A stretch of DNA of 64,000 bases, taken from NCBI RefSeq assembly GCF_002846365.1, contig NZ_PJMW01000001.1, forward strand, positions 186,001 through 250,000, written 5' to 3'. Of the stretch, positions 15,037-24,203 are shown in pieces (positions within the stretch are counted from its first letter, which is position 1; every line of letters starts with the position of its first letter). Source of the stretch: Nocardia fluminea (lineage in GTDB: Bacteria; Actinomycetota; Actinomycetes; Mycobacteriales; Mycobacteriaceae). The notes beneath the pieces are model-generated. The model was given only the letters and a program-made list of their open reading frames with translations, was not told the origin of the DNA and made no database searches. The position numbers and the translations under genes are program-made.

Positions 15037-16830
15037 CTAGAGGGTGAAAGGAACATCGACGTCCGCTTCCACCGGGGCGGGACCCGCGCCTGCCCAGTCG
15101 CTCGACTCCGACGCGCCTGCGGGGGGCGGTTCGTAGGGCCCGGGCAGCGGCTCCACCGAAGGGACCTGCTTCGGGCGGGGCTTGCCGCGCAGATCTTTGC
15201 CCTCACCCAGGAACGGCTCGTCGGCCCCGGCCCGGTGATGAGCGGCGCTGTCCGGGGTCAGCGGTTCGATGCCGACCGGGATCGGTGGTGGGCTGCCGAC
15301 CGGGAGCGGCACCTGCCCACCGCCGACCAATCCGGTGTTGCCCTGCGGCGGCTGTCCGGTCGGGCCCCAGCCGTCCACCGACGACTCGAACGAGGTCGGT
15401 GGCCTGCCGGTGAAGGCGACGGGTTGGCTGGCGGCCGTCACGAAGCTGGGGGTCGATCCCGTGGGCGATCCCGCAACCGTGCTGGCTGCATCGTGATACA
15501 CCGTCTCGGGTGTGCCGGGGCGAGGGGCTGGCCCACTCGATGCATCGTGGTATACCGACTCGGGTGTGCCAGGGCGTGGACCGTGCCCGCTCGCTCCATC
15601 GCCGCGTACGGAGGATCCCGAACTCGAGCTACCGGAAGACGAACCACCGTCGCCGCGACCGGAGTACGTCCCCGCAACACTGCCGCCGCTGAACTCCGAG
15701 CCGGGTCGCGGCGGGGCGACGCCGGCGCCGGACGAGGAGCTGGTCGACGAACCATCGGTGACCGGCGGTCCGCCGGTGCCGCCTGCCGCGGGTTTCGGCA
15801 TCCACACGTAAGAGCGAATATCCCCGCGCCCCGGGGGAATCGGAGTTCCCAGGGCGAATCCGCCTCTCGCCCCGCCGAGGGCGGCGCCGCGCGCGATGCC
15901 GCCGGTCCAACCCGCACCGGACGCGAACGACGACCAATCGCCGGTAGCCGCGCCCACCGCGAGGTTTCCGAAAGCGGTACCGACGCCACCGGACACACCG
16001 CCGATCACGATGCCTCGGCCCACTCGCCCCGGCGCGTTGTTCAGCTGCTTACCTGCGACCTTGTCGATGCCCTTGCCGAGGTATCGACCGACCTCACGGC
16101 CGGGAATCATTCCGGCAACGCCCGCGAGGACCGACAACCCGAACTCTTTGCCGTTGAAATGACGGCGCTTACCATCCGCGATCTGGCCGACCTGCACCCC
16201 GCCGTTGATCGCGCCGACGATCGCCGCGGCTTCGATCGCCCGCGCACCGTAGACGCCGTAGCCCTTGGCTGTGGGCAGTACCGGCTTCAGCCGCACCGCC
16301 TGGGACCAGAAGTGCCGTTTGACTGTCGGGGCGCCGAGTCTGGCGGCGATCGAAGTGATGATCTTTTGAACGAAGTCCTCGAACACCTTGAGAAAGGACC
16401 GGGTCGTGGTGATCGCGGCCGCCTCGACCGCGGGCGCGGTCGGCGGAAACACCCATGCCCACAGGATTTCCAGTGCCAGCCAGACCAGGGTCACGATGAC
16501 GGTGATCTTGGTCGCCTGGATTTCGGTGCCCATGTCGAACGCGCTGTCGGAGATCGTTCGCATCAGCTCGGCCAGCGCCTCCACGGACTGATCCCCGGTC
16601 CGCAGGAGGTCGTAGCGGCTGCCCATCGCGGTGCCGCCTTCACCTTGTGGATAGGCCGCCACGGTGGTCGCTTTGGCCTCGTCGATGCCCGCGAGGAGCG
16701 CCTCGATTTCCGCGCTCGCAGTCTTCCAGGCCTCCGCGACATCCCAGCACGCGTCCTCGTCGCCCTCCGGCCAAGCCGTGCCGGCTACCCAGGCCAGCCA
16801 CTTCAACCCGTCCGGCATGATGAGGGTCAC
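15037..16830 (-). CDS. CpnT-like N-terminal domain protein without visible toxin
   Basis: A 597-residue protein, started at GTG 16830 (VTLIMPDGLKWLAW); ATG 16818 is the alternative. Residues 1-190 carry the WXG100-like channel domain seen at the front of actinobacterial polymorphic toxins: PDGLKWLAWVAGTAWPEGDE, YPQGEGGTAM, and a hydrophobic segment ITVIVTLVWLALEILWAW. Residues 190-350 are Gly-rich with glycine-zipper stretches (GVSGGVGTAFGNLAVGAATG) that suggest membrane insertion. The remainder is Pro/Ser/Gly-rich and ends at VDVPFTL with no recognisable toxin domain. It heads the ESX-associated operon. An unfamiliar effector, a scaffold or a lost toxin tip are all possible. Confidence 0.75.
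   Translation of the reverse strand: MTLIMPDGLKWLAWVAGTAWPEGDEDACWDVAEAWKTASAEIEALLAGIDEAKATTVAAYPQGEGGTAMGSRYDLLRTGDQSVEALAELMRTISDSAFDMGTEIQATKITVIVTLVWLALEILWAWVFPPTAPAVEAAAITTTRSFLKVFEDFVQKIITSIAARLGAPTVKRHFWSQAVRLKPVLPTAKGYGVYGARAIEAAAIVGAINGGVQVGQIADGKRRHFNGKEFGLSVLAGVAGMIPGREVGRYLGKGIDKVAGKQLNNAPGRVGRGIVIGGVSGGVGTAFGNLAVGAATGDWSSFASGAGWTGGIARGAALGGARGGFALGTPIPPGRGDIRSYVWMPKPAAGGTGGPPVTDGSSTSSSSGAGVAPPRPGSEFSGGSVAGTYSGRGDGGSSSGSSSSGSSVRGDGASGHGPRPGTPESVYHDASSGPAPRPGTPETVYHDAASTVAGSPTGSTPSFVTAASQPVAFTGRPPTSFESSVDGWGPTGQPPQGNTGLVGGGQVPLPVGSPPPIPVGIEPLTPDSAAHHRAGADEPFLGEGKDLRGKPRPKQVPSVEPLPGPYEPPPAGASESSDWAGAGPAPVEADVDVPFTL
15487..15594 (-). repeat. Tandem 54-base duplication coding two 18-residue units
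   Basis: Two adjacent 54-base units encode, on the minus strand, GPRPGTPESVYHDASS and APRPGTPETVYHDAAS with two to three linker residues each. They lie in the disordered C-terminal part of the CpnT-like protein. The units differ at several bases, so the duplication is not fresh. Confidence 0.8.
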
Positions 16831-17062
16831 GACTGCACCGCGGGGCACCGGAGCACTCTTGGTTCGCTCGGCAAAGCGGCCCTCCTCAGCGTTCGATGTC
16901 CTGGGATTAGACCGCAAGAAGTTGAACCCGCAGCGACGCGGAGGCGAATTCCGCTCGCGCACAGCATGTGTCGAACTAGAAGAAACGAAACTCTTTTTTC
17001 GGCAACAGCATTCGTTTCCCGCCGGGTGGTAGCGTGCGCCGCGATCGAGGAGGTGCACTATC

Positions 17063-18199
17063 GTGACCGCAACCGAGGACCCGACCGAAGCCGGACCGCC
17101 GGCGCCGGATGCGGCGAGTCGTCGAATCGCCGCACTGCTGACCGGACTGGGGCCGGAACCCAACAGGGGCATCCACGCAATATTCGTGCTGACGGTCGCC
17201 GCTGAGCTGGCCTCGGTTGTCGCCACTGACGAGCAGGGCCATCCGGTCCAGATCCTGCCGCCGGAGGAGGTCATGGCCCTGGTCCGCGTGCACCGAGAGG
17301 CGTCGGCCGGCCGGTCCGAGGGCCCCTGGTGGCGCTACCTGCTCGTGGTCTCGGAATCGGGTGAGGTGCGAACGGACTACGACTTCGGCGAGCAACCATT
17401 TCCCGACGAACACCTTTTCCCCGCCGAGGTCTATCGAGCCGATCTCGAGGTCTTCCCACGACGCCGACTGCCGGTGTGGCTTGCCGCCCATATCGGGCAC
17501 GCCGACAGGCAATCACGCCCCGCCGAGATGGCAGCCAGGGCGGAGCCGGTCGTGGCGGCCGTGACTGACGAGCTACCCGCGCTGCCGTTGTTGATGGGAC
17601 GGTGGGCGGTCCTGTCCGCGGCCTTCGTTGCGGTCGGCTCACCGTGGGGGCCTCGGGTGCTGCCCGCGCTCGGCCTGTTCGAGGGGAACGAGCGCAGCGG
17701 CTCTTCGCTCTGGATCTTGCCCGGTGACCGTGCGGTCCTGTCCGGCGGAGTGTGGAACGATCCCGTTCTCGACGCCGTGTACAACAGCGAAGCGCCGATG
17801 CCGGACCTCTACGCGGGCGCGCCGGCGTGGGTCGCGAATGCGACGCTGAACCCGCGCGCGGGCATCGGCCTGCTGTCCTTCTGCTATTGGTGGGACGACG
17901 GCCGGTGGTATCGCGCGTCCGAGCACACCGGTGCCGATATCACCGCAGCCGTACCCGGTGTGTGGAGCGAGGAGAGTGCCGCGGCCATCGTGGCCGCGCT
18001 GGTGGCGGAGGAACCCGACGCCCACACCCGTGAGGCTGCGCTCGGGCTGGTCCGTGCCGCCGATCGCGGGGAGGTCGGACGCGGCTTACTGGTAGAGGTT
18101 TTCGGCGAGGGCGCCATCGACGACGCGTATCTCCAATTGACCATGGCCGGTATATCTACACCTCGCTCAACCTGGACGGCGTCATCTCGGCCGGTATGA
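17063..18199 (+). CDS. Conserved actinobacterial protein beside the ESX operon, immunity-like features
   Basis: A 378-residue cytosolic protein from GTG 17063 with GAGGAGGTG about ten bases upstream, divergent from the ESX operon across 232 bases. The first 150 residues, with WWRYLLVVSESGEVRTDYDF, LFPAEVYRADLEVFPRRRLP and VWLAAHIGH, resemble the YezG/DUF600 style of immunity proteins, where a short sheet is followed by a helix with aromatic and charged residues. The second half (SFCYWWDDGRWYRASEHTG) is unfamiliar. Pairing with a polymorphic-toxin-like gene supports an immunity or regulatory role, but I am unsure. The last dozen residues (STPRSTWTASSRPV) look atypical, while the +1 frame there reads RYIYTSLNLDG; a late frameshift cannot be excluded. 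Confidence 0.6.
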   Translation: MTATEDPTEAGPPAPDAASRRIAALLTGLGPEPNRGIHAIFVLTVAAELASVVATDEQGHPVQILPPEEVMALVRVHREASAGRSEGPWWRYLLVVSESGEVRTDYDFGEQPFPDEHLFPAEVYRADLEVFPRRRLPVWLAAHIGHADRQSRPAEMAARAEPVVAAVTDELPALPLLMGRWAVLSAAFVAVGSPWGPRVLPALGLFEGNERSGSSLWILPGDRAVLSGGVWNDPVLDAVYNSEAPMPDLYAGAPAWVANATLNPRAGIGLLSFCYWWDDGRWYRASEHTGADITAAVPGVWSEESAAAIVAALVAEEPDAHTREAALGLVRAADRGEVGRGLLVEVFGEGAIDDAYLQLTMAGISTPRSTWTASSRPV

Positions 18200-18239
18200 A
18201 AAACACAGGACGAGCGTCGGCGCCCACCATCGTGCGGTT

Positions 18240-18872
18240 TCAGGGGAACAGCAGGTCGCTGAGCGCCCGAGCCAGCCACTGCTCGTAACGCTGGACGCTC
18301 CAGCCGAGGCGGCCGGTCAGCTTGTCGTAATTCTCGGTGGAGACCAGCAGCCACAGATTCACGGTGATCTCGTCGGGTTCGATATCGGGACGCAGCCAGC
18401 CTCGGTCCGCCAGCAGTTCGACCGCACTGCCGAGATTCGACCTGATCAACGCCTGAACCTGCGCCAGTTCGGCATCCACTTCCGGGTCGTCCGCGGCCGC
18501 TGACACGAACGCGCGCCACACACCCACCGTGCGCGAGGCAAGCCCGGTCAGCAGTCGTGCCGCCGCCAGTGCGAACTCGTCGGGGGTCGAGGCTGCCCGG
18601 AGATCGTCGGCTTCGGGTGCCACGAGCACGAGCTCATCGACATCGCGGCCGAAACTGAGAATCCGCACGGCTGCCGCCAGCAAACTGCGCTTTCGGCCTT
18701 GAACTCGTACGGTCTCCACGGCCACCCCCGCCGACTGCGCGATCTGGCGCAACGACGTGCGCCCGTAGCCCTGGGCGGCGAAGAGTTCAGCGGCTGCGGT
18801 TATCACCATCTGACGCGTGGCCGCCGCCTGCCGTGCTCGCAGCGGTGAAACGTAATGCGGCTCAGACACCAT
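18240..18872 (-). CDS. TetR-family regulator divergent from a glycosyltransferase
   Basis: A 210-residue protein from ATG 18872 (MVSEPHYVSPLRARQAAATR). The TetR head is clear: QMVITAAAELFAAQGYGRTS, LRQIAQSAGVAVETVRVQGR. The usual KxxL after the recognition helix reads GRKRSLL. It is divergent from the glycosyltransferase at 18957 across 84 bases, which contain an AGTAC-N3-GTACT palindrome, so it most likely represses that gene and itself. Target ligands could be macrolide-like or glycolipid molecules; nothing in the sequence says which. Confidence 0.88.
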   Translation of the reverse strand: MVSEPHYVSPLRARQAAATRQMVITAAAELFAAQGYGRTSLRQIAQSAGVAVETVRVQGRKRSLLAAAVRILSFGRDVDELVLVAPEADDLRAASTPDEFALAAARLLTGLASRTVGVWRAFVSAAADDPEVDAELAQVQALIRSNLGSAVELLADRGWLRPDIEPDEITVNLWLLVSTENYDKLTGRLGWSVQRYEQWLARALSDLLFP

Positions 18873-18894
18873 ATCCCTTCGACAAAAGTTCGCT

Positions 18895-18907
18895 AGTACG
18901 TTGTACT
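18895..18907. promoter_or_regulatory. Inverted repeat AGTAC-N3-GTACT, candidate TetR operator
   Basis: AGTAC at 18895-18899 and GTACT at 18903-18907 are perfect arms with a three-base spacer, 23 bases from the TetR start and 49 bases before the glycosyltransferase start. The position between divergent genes is typical of a TetR operator. Confidence 0.6.
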
Positions 18908-18956
18908 GGTCAATGTTATCGCATGCCAGTCGAATGCCATCGAAGGAAGATCCACC

Positions 18957-20243
18957 ATGGCTCGCTACCTCATCGCCAGCGTCCCAATCCACGGGCACGT
19001 CACTCCATTGCTCGGAATCGCCGCCGAACTCACCCGGCGCGGAGATCAGGTGCAGTTCTTGACCGGCGCGCGATTCGCCGAGGCTGTCACGCGCAGCGCA
19101 AGCGAATTCATCGCGCTACCAACCGAAGCCGACTATGACGACCGGCTCCTCGGCGCGGCGAACAACGACCGACCGGCCGGAATCGCCGGACTGCGCTACG
19201 ACGTCGCGCAGAACTTCCTCCGCCCCGCCCGCGCACAATACGACGCCCTGCGCGCCCTGCTGTCGGCCGCTGAAACCCCGCCCGACGCGGTGCTGATCGA
19301 CCCGACTTTCGTCGGCGCCATGCTGCTGAGCGGACATCCGCGGCACAGTCGACCTCCGGTGATCGTCGCTGGAATGCTCCCCCTGCCCGTCTCCTCCTCG
19401 GCGGTGCCACCGTTCGGGCTCGGACTCCAGCCATGGCGCGGGCCGCTCAACCGCGTGCGCAACACCGTCCTGCGCGCGGTGGTCGAGAAGTGGATCTTCG
19501 CCCCCGTGCAAGCCGACGTCGACACGTTGTTCCGCTCCGTCCACGGACGTGATGCCGAAGCTTTTGTCATCAACTGGATGAGCAAGGCCGACGCGATCGT
19601 CCAATTGTCCGTGCCGGGTTTCGAATATCCACGCCCCGATCTCGCAGTGCCCGTGCGCTTCGCCGGTCCGGTCATCGCTTCCACGGATGGGGTCCTTCCG
19701 TCGTGGTGGGACGAGCTCGACACGTCCCGGCCGGTAGTACTGGTCACCCAGGGGACCATCGCCAACGAGAACTTCGACGAACTCGTCGAACCCACCATCG
19801 AGGCCCTCGCGACCGAGGATGTTCTCGTCGTGGTCACCACGGGCGGGCGACCGATTGAGCAACTCGGCGAACTCCCGGACAATGTTCGGGCGGCGCAATT
19901 CCTCCCGTACGACCGACTGTTCCCGCGGCTGGACCTACTGGTGACCAATGGCGGATACGGCGGTGTCCAGTACGCGCTCGCGCACGGCGTGCCGATCGTC
20001 ATCGCCGGAGACACCGAGGACAAACCCGAGGTCGCCGCCCGAGTGTCCTGGTCGGGCAGCGGCATCGATCTGCGCACCGGCCGACCGCGCGCCACCGCGG
20101 TGCGCCGTGCCGTGCGTAAAGCGCTGGCCTCGCCGCGATATCGGGAGGCGTCGGCCGTGCTCGCCGAACAAATCAGTGCCGCACGGGGCATCGAGGAACT
20201 CATCGACACCGTCGCCGCCACTTCCGCCGCGCGAGTCTCATAG
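18957..20243 (+). CDS. MGT-type glycosyltransferase (GT1)
   Basis: A 428-residue soluble enzyme of the UGT/MGT superfamily, which moves sugar from a nucleotide donor onto small hydrophobic acceptors such as macrolides. The N-terminal acceptor domain begins MARYLIASVPIHGHVTPLLG with the conserved His-x-x-P-x-L after GH. The donor domain has VVLVTQGTIANENFDELVEP and FLPYDRLFPRLDLLVTNGGY, GGVQYALAHGVPIV, the PSPG-like nucleotide-sugar box. It lies under divergent control of the TetR gene at 18240. A defence role (inactivating an antibiotic) or a tailoring role is possible; the NRPS in this window is 18 kb away, so a link is speculative. Confidence 0.88.
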   Translation: MARYLIASVPIHGHVTPLLGIAAELTRRGDQVQFLTGARFAEAVTRSASEFIALPTEADYDDRLLGAANNDRPAGIAGLRYDVAQNFLRPARAQYDALRALLSAAETPPDAVLIDPTFVGAMLLSGHPRHSRPPVIVAGMLPLPVSSSAVPPFGLGLQPWRGPLNRVRNTVLRAVVEKWIFAPVQADVDTLFRSVHGRDAEAFVINWMSKADAIVQLSVPGFEYPRPDLAVPVRFAGPVIASTDGVLPSWWDELDTSRPVVLVTQGTIANENFDELVEPTIEALATEDVLVVVTTGGRPIEQLGELPDNVRAAQFLPYDRLFPRLDLLVTNGGYGGVQYALAHGVPIVIAGDTEDKPEVAARVSWSGSGIDLRTGRPRATAVRRAVRKALASPRYREASAVLAEQISAARGIEELIDTVAATSAARVS

Positions 20244-20305
20244 GACACGCGGTCTCTCGACCGACCACGAGCCGCGCACACCGATTCGCCCTGAGCCTCC
20301 GTCGA

Positions 20306-20980
20306 TCAGTTCGTCCGCAGGCTTCGCGTGCTGCTCGTCGGGATGACGGCGACCTGACGCGCGAACGCGCCGCGGCCGAGCAGAGCCGCGAAGGCCAGTA
20401 GCCACACGCTCCACAACACGTAGCCGGCGAAGTTGACGACAGCGGCGGGCTCGATGCCGAGCGGGATGACGACGCCGGTCGCGATGGCGACGGCGCTGGT
20501 GTAGCCGAGGGCGGCGAACCACCGCGGGGTGGGCAGGGCCGCGATGACCAGCGCGGTCCAGATCGCGGTGAGGGTGTACCCGGCGGTTTCGCCGAGGAGG
20601 GTGCCGAGCAGGGTGTGCTGTCGTTCGAAGGTATCCGCGTCGGTCAGGGTGGGGACCAGCAACGGCCAGCGCAGCAGGCCGATCGTTTGCACGAGGGCGG
20701 CGGCGACGCCCGCTCGCACCGCCCAGCGCATCCTGGCGGAGTCGTCCAAGCGGCCGATCAGGACGGATAACGGGATGAAAGCACAGGCCGCGGCTGCGAG
20801 GAGGGTGAACAGTGTGACGATCGTGGTCTGCTCGGCCCGGAATCGGGCGAGGACTTCGGTGGCGGGCAATTGCAGGACGTCGGGGTAGTCGAACGTCATC
20901 CCGAGACCGACGAAGGCGAGGTTCATCAGAATCGGGGCGCCGATCAGCAGCGTGATGGTGGGCCACGGCTTGTTCCGCAT
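20306..20980 (-). CDS. DUF4386-like integral membrane protein
   Basis: A 224-residue protein from ATG 20980 (MRNKPWPTITLLIGAPILMN), with about six membrane helices, including TTIVTLFTLLAAAACAFIPL, VRAGVAAALVQTIGLLRWPL and VVNFAGYVLWSVWLLAFAAL. The pattern FERQHTLLGTLLGETAGYTL resembles DUF4386 proteins, a family without known activity. A longer frame from further upstream would run through the operator region and is unlikely. It is divergent from the TetR gene at 21038; the 57-base gap holds two tandem palindromes, so its expression is surely controlled by that regulator. Confidence 0.75.
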   Translation of the reverse strand: MRNKPWPTITLLIGAPILMNLAFVGLGMTFDYPDVLQLPATEVLARFRAEQTTIVTLFTLLAAAACAFIPLSVLIGRLDDSARMRWAVRAGVAAALVQTIGLLRWPLLVPTLTDADTFERQHTLLGTLLGETAGYTLTAIWTALVIAALPTPRWFAALGYTSAVAIATGVVIPLGIEPAAVVNFAGYVLWSVWLLAFAALLGRGAFARQVAVIPTSSTRSLRTN

Positions 20981-20995
20981 GAGAATCCATTCTGG

Positions 20996-21029
20996 CTGTA
21001 CGGGGTACAGGTAGCTGTACGGGGTACAG
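20996..21029. promoter_or_regulatory. Two tandem perfect operators CTGTAC-GGG-GTACAG
   Basis: The 15-base palindrome CTGTACGGGGTACAG occurs exactly twice, at 20996-21010 and 21015-21029, a spacing of 19 bases. Both lie in the 57-base gap between the divergent DUF4386-like gene and its TetR neighbour. Two identical perfect sites nearly two helical turns apart are what a pair of TetR dimers would bind. They must overlap both promoters. Confidence 0.85.
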
Positions 21030-21037
21030 TCCACCGC

Positions 21038-21727
21038 ATGTCGAAGGCGAAGTCAACAGATATCGGCGCGTCGCGGCCGGCCCGGCGGTCGTTCACCAAG
21101 GAGCAGGTGGTCGACATCGCGCTACGGCTCCTCGATGAGGGCGGCACCGGAGCACTGTCGATCCGGGCGGTCGCGGGCAAGCTCGGAGTGAACCCGAACG
21201 CGGTGTACACCTACGTGGCGAGCCGCGCCGATCTGGAGCGCGCCGTGATCGAACGCGTGCTCTCGGCAGTCGACCTCGAACCCCTACGCGATCACGGTGT
21301 GGACTGGGCCGAGGCGGTCGTCCAGTTCGCGCTCGGCCTGCGCACCGAACTGCTCGCGCATCCGGCGGTCGCGATGCTGATGATGTCGGGGCCGATGGAC
21401 GGGCCTGCGGCGAGCGACGTCGGTGAGGCGGTGTTCGAGTGTCTGGCGCGGGGTGGGCTGTCCGAGGCGAGGCAGGCCAACGGCGTGTACGCGGTGATCG
21501 TGCAGGTGCTGGGCGGGATCGCGCTCACGGTGGCCGAGACCGACGGAAAGCCGCCGCTCACAACGGAATCCGAACGGGTCGCGCAACGACGCGACGGGCT
21601 GGCCCTGCTCGATCCCGATCGCTGGCCACGCTCTGCCGCGCAGGTGGACGCGATGGCGGCATGGAATTCCGAAGATCAGTTCGTGTGGGGACTGCGGGCG
21701 CTGCTCACGGGGATCGCTTCCGACTGA
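21038..21727 (+). CDS. TetR-family regulator with TetR_C-type ligand domain
   Basis: A 229-residue protein from ATG 21038 (MSKAKSTDIGASRPARRSFT). The head is TKEQVVDIALRLLDEGGTGA, LSIRAVAGKLGVNPNAVYTY and VASRADLERAVIERVL; NPNAVYTYV is typical of the class that includes tetracycline repressors. The C-terminal domain (DHGVDWAEAVVQFALGLRTE) is of the TetR_C kind. It probably represses itself and the divergent DUF4386-like membrane protein through the two palindromes just upstream. No ligand is predicted. Confidence 0.9.
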   Translation: MSKAKSTDIGASRPARRSFTKEQVVDIALRLLDEGGTGALSIRAVAGKLGVNPNAVYTYVASRADLERAVIERVLSAVDLEPLRDHGVDWAEAVVQFALGLRTELLAHPAVAMLMMSGPMDGPAASDVGEAVFECLARGGLSEARQANGVYAVIVQVLGGIALTVAETDGKPPLTTESERVAQRRDGLALLDPDRWPRSAAQVDAMAAWNSEDQFVWGLRALLTGIASD

Positions 21728-21761
21728 TTACTCGAGCGAGCGTAGATCTCCGGTGACGGCA

Positions 21762-21797
21762 GAGGCCCCGCCTCGGATGTCTCCGATGCGGGGCCTC
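21762..21797. terminator. Bidirectional hairpin terminator between TetR and glcB
   Basis: GAGGCCCCGC at 21762-21771 pairs perfectly with GCGGGGCCTC at 21788-21797, and TCGGA/TCCGA extends the stem inward to a four-base loop. It lies between the convergent ends of the TetR gene and glcB and can serve both. A diverged, broken copy of the same hairpin is at about 1955-1980. Confidence 0.85.
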
Positions 21798-21843
21798 GAA
21801 TGAAAGGTGCTGCTAGAAGCTACTTTTCAAGGACTCGACAGCA

Positions 21844-24021
21844 CTACTTCTGCGCGGCCTTGAACTCGCGACGACGGCGGTGCAGGATCGGCTCGGTGTA
21901 GCCATTGGGCTGCGTGGTGCCTTCCAGGACCAGTTCCTTGGCGGCCTGGAACGCGATGTTGTCATCGAAGTTCGGGGCCAGTGGGCGGTAGGTCGGGTCG
22001 TTCGCGTTCTGGCGGTCGACGACCGGGGCCATCCGCTCGAGGCTGGCGATCACGTCGGCCTCGGTGACGATGCCGTGGCGCAGCCAGTTGGCGACCAGCT
22101 GGCTCGAGATGCGCAGGGTGGCACGGTCTTCCATCAGGCCGATGTCGTTGATGTCGGGCACCTTGGAGCAGCCGACACCGTGATCGATCCAGCGAACCAC
22201 GTAGCCCAGGATGCCCTGGGAGTTGTTGTCCAGCTCCTGACGCTTCTCCTCGTCGGTCCAGTCGGTGGACTGGGCCAGGGGGATCTCGAGGATCTGGTCG
22301 ACGGTGGCACGCGGACCACCCTTGGCGATCTGCGACTGCTGCTTGAACACGTCCACCAGGTGGTAGTGGGTGGCGTGCAGGGTGGCAGCGGTCGGCGAGG
22401 GCACCCACGCGGTGTTGGCGCCGGCCTTGGGGTGCACGATCTTCTGCTCGAGCATGCCCGCCATCAGGTCGGGCATGGCCCACATGCCCTTGCCGATCTG
22501 CGCCTTGCCGGGCAGGCCCTTGGCCAGGCCGGTGTCGACGTTCCAGTCCTCGTAGGAGGTGATCCAGGTCTGGGCCTTCATCTCGGCCTTGCGGACCATC
22601 GGCCCGGCCACCATGGAGGTGTGGATCTCGTCGCCGGTGCGGTCGAGGAAGCCGGTGTTGATGAACACCACGCGGTCCTTGGCGGCCTCGATCGACGCGG
22701 CGAGGTTGACCGTGGTGCGGCGCTCCTCGTCCATGATGCCGACCTTGAGGGTGTTGCGGGTCAGGCCGAGGACGTCCTCGATCCGGCCGAACAGCTCGTT
22801 GGTGAACGCGGCCTCGTCGGGGCCGTGCATCTTCGGCTTCACGATGTAGACCGAACCGGTGCGCGAGTTCAGGCGGGTGTTGTCACCGTTGAGCGAGTGC
22901 ACGGCGATCAGCGAGGTGATCAGGCCGTCCATGATGCCCTCGGGCACCTCGTTGCCTTCGGCGTCGATGATCGCGTCGGAGGTCATCAGGTGGCCCACGT
23001 TGCGCACGAACAGCAGCGAACGACCGTGCAGCACCAGCTCGGAACCGTCGAGCGCGGTGAACACGCGGTCGGGGTTCATGGTGCGGGTGAAGGTCTTGCC
23101 GCCCTTGGTGACCTCTTCGGCCAGGTCACCCTTCATCAGGCCGAGCCAGTTGCGGTAACAGACGACCTTGTCGTCGGCGTCGACCGCGGCGACCGAGTCC
23201 TCGAAGTCCATGATCGTGGTGAGCGCGGACTCCAGGACGATGTCCTTGACGCCGGCGGTGTCGGTGGACCCGATCGGCGAGTCGGCGTCGATCTGGATCT
23301 CGATGTGCAGCCCGTTGTGCTTGAGCAGGATCGAGGTCGGGGCCTCGGGGTCGCCGAGGTAGCCGACGAGCTGCGACGGGTCGGCCAGGCCGATGTCGGT
23401 GCCGTCTTCCAGGCCGATCTCGAGTTCGCCGTCGACGATCTTGTAGTACGCCGAGCCCAGGTGCGAGCCGGTGATCAGGGTGACCGCGTCGTCGAGGAAG
23501 TTGCGGCCCCACTCGATGACCTTGTCGCCGCGCACGCGGTTGTAGCCGCTGCCCTTCTCGGCGCCGTTGGCCTCGGGAATGGCATCGGTGCCGTAGAGCG
23601 CGTCATAGAGCGAACCCCAGCGCGCGTTGGCGGCGTTGATCGCGAAACGCGCGTTCATCACCGGCACCACGAGCTGCGGGCCCGCGGTGGTGGCGATCTC
23701 GGTGTCGACGTTGCCGGTGCCGATCTGGAACGGCGCGGGCTCGGGCCGCAGGTACCCGATCTCGGTCAGGAACTGCTTGTAGGCGGCCTTGTCGTAGCCG
23801 GTGCCCGGGTTCTCGCCGTGCCAAGCGTCGAGCTTGCCCTGGAACTCGTCGCGCTCGGCGAGCAGAGCGCGGTTACGCGGGGCGAGGTCGTTGATGATCT
23901 GCTCGGCACCAGCCCAGAACGCGGCGGAATCTACGCCGGTACCGGGGAGCGCCTCGTTCTCGATGAAATCGTGAAGAACGCCCGCCACCTGGAGCCCGCC
24001 GACCTGAATCCGCTCTGTCAT
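21844..24021 (-). CDS. glcB: Malate synthase G
   Basis: A 725-residue cytosolic enzyme that condenses glyoxylate with acetyl-CoA to malate in the glyoxylate shunt. It is full length for isoform G and close to the mycobacterial GlcB. The N-terminus is [20 protein letters not shown]. The Mg-binding and substrate segments [14 protein letters not shown] and [18 protein letters not shown] are intact, and the catalytic base is D632 in [12 protein letters not shown]. The C-terminus ends [20 protein letters not shown]. It stands alone with its own terminator. The last part of the gene plus its terminator also exists as a decayed inverted copy at 1851-1979. Confidence 0.97.
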   Translation of the reverse strand: MTERIQVGGLQVAGVLHDFIENEALPGTGVDSAAFWAGAEQIINDLAPRNRALLAERDEFQGKLDAWHGENPGTGYDKAAYKQFLTEIGYLRPEPAPFQIGTGNVDTEIATTAGPQLVVPVMNARFAINAANARWGSLYDALYGTDAIPEANGAEKGSGYNRVRGDKVIEWGRNFLDDAVTLITGSHLGSAYYKIVDGELEIGLEDGTDIGLADPSQLVGYLGDPEAPTSILLKHNGLHIEIQIDADSPIGSTDTAGVKDIVLESALTTIMDFEDSVAAVDADDKVVCYRNWLGLMKGDLAEEVTKGGKTFTRTMNPDRVFTALDGSELVLHGRSLLFVRNVGHLMTSDAIIDAEGNEVPEGIMDGLITSLIAVHSLNGDNTRLNSRTGSVYIVKPKMHGPDEAAFTNELFGRIEDVLGLTRNTLKVGIMDEERRTTVNLAASIEAAKDRVVFINTGFLDRTGDEIHTSMVAGPMVRKAEMKAQTWITSYEDWNVDTGLAKGLPGKAQIGKGMWAMPDLMAGMLEQKIVHPKAGANTAWVPSPTAATLHATHYHLVDVFKQQSQIAKGGPRATVDQILEIPLAQSTDWTDEEKRQELDNNSQGILGYVVRWIDHGVGCSKVPDINDIGLMEDRATLRISSQLVANWLRHGIVTEADVIASLERMAPVVDRQNANDPTYRPLAPNFDDNIAFQAAKELVLEGTTQPNGYTEPILHRRRREFKAAQK

Positions 24022-24203
24022 CTACTGCCTCACTTTGGTGAAAACCGGGTGGGAAAAGTCGATGTCATGTTACCCGTGGGTAGAGCTGACACCTCGTGTG
24101 GGTTCGAACGCCCTGCGGGCTCCGTCCATTCCGCCACGCCGAGCCACCGAGGTGGGAGGCATGGGCGCGGCGGGTCACCCCTTGATTGTAGGTGCGGAGG
24201 CAA

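Noticed and set aside
1851..21903. The two glcB ends as simple attL/attR of an integrated island
   Set aside because: The copies are inverted, whereas att sites of an integrated element are direct repeats. A later inversion would be needed, so I report it only as a possibility.
24100..24115. GGTTCGAAC, which looks like a tRNA T-loop
   Set aside because: The flanking five-base arms do not pair, and no anticodon arm or acceptor stem could be built on either strand.
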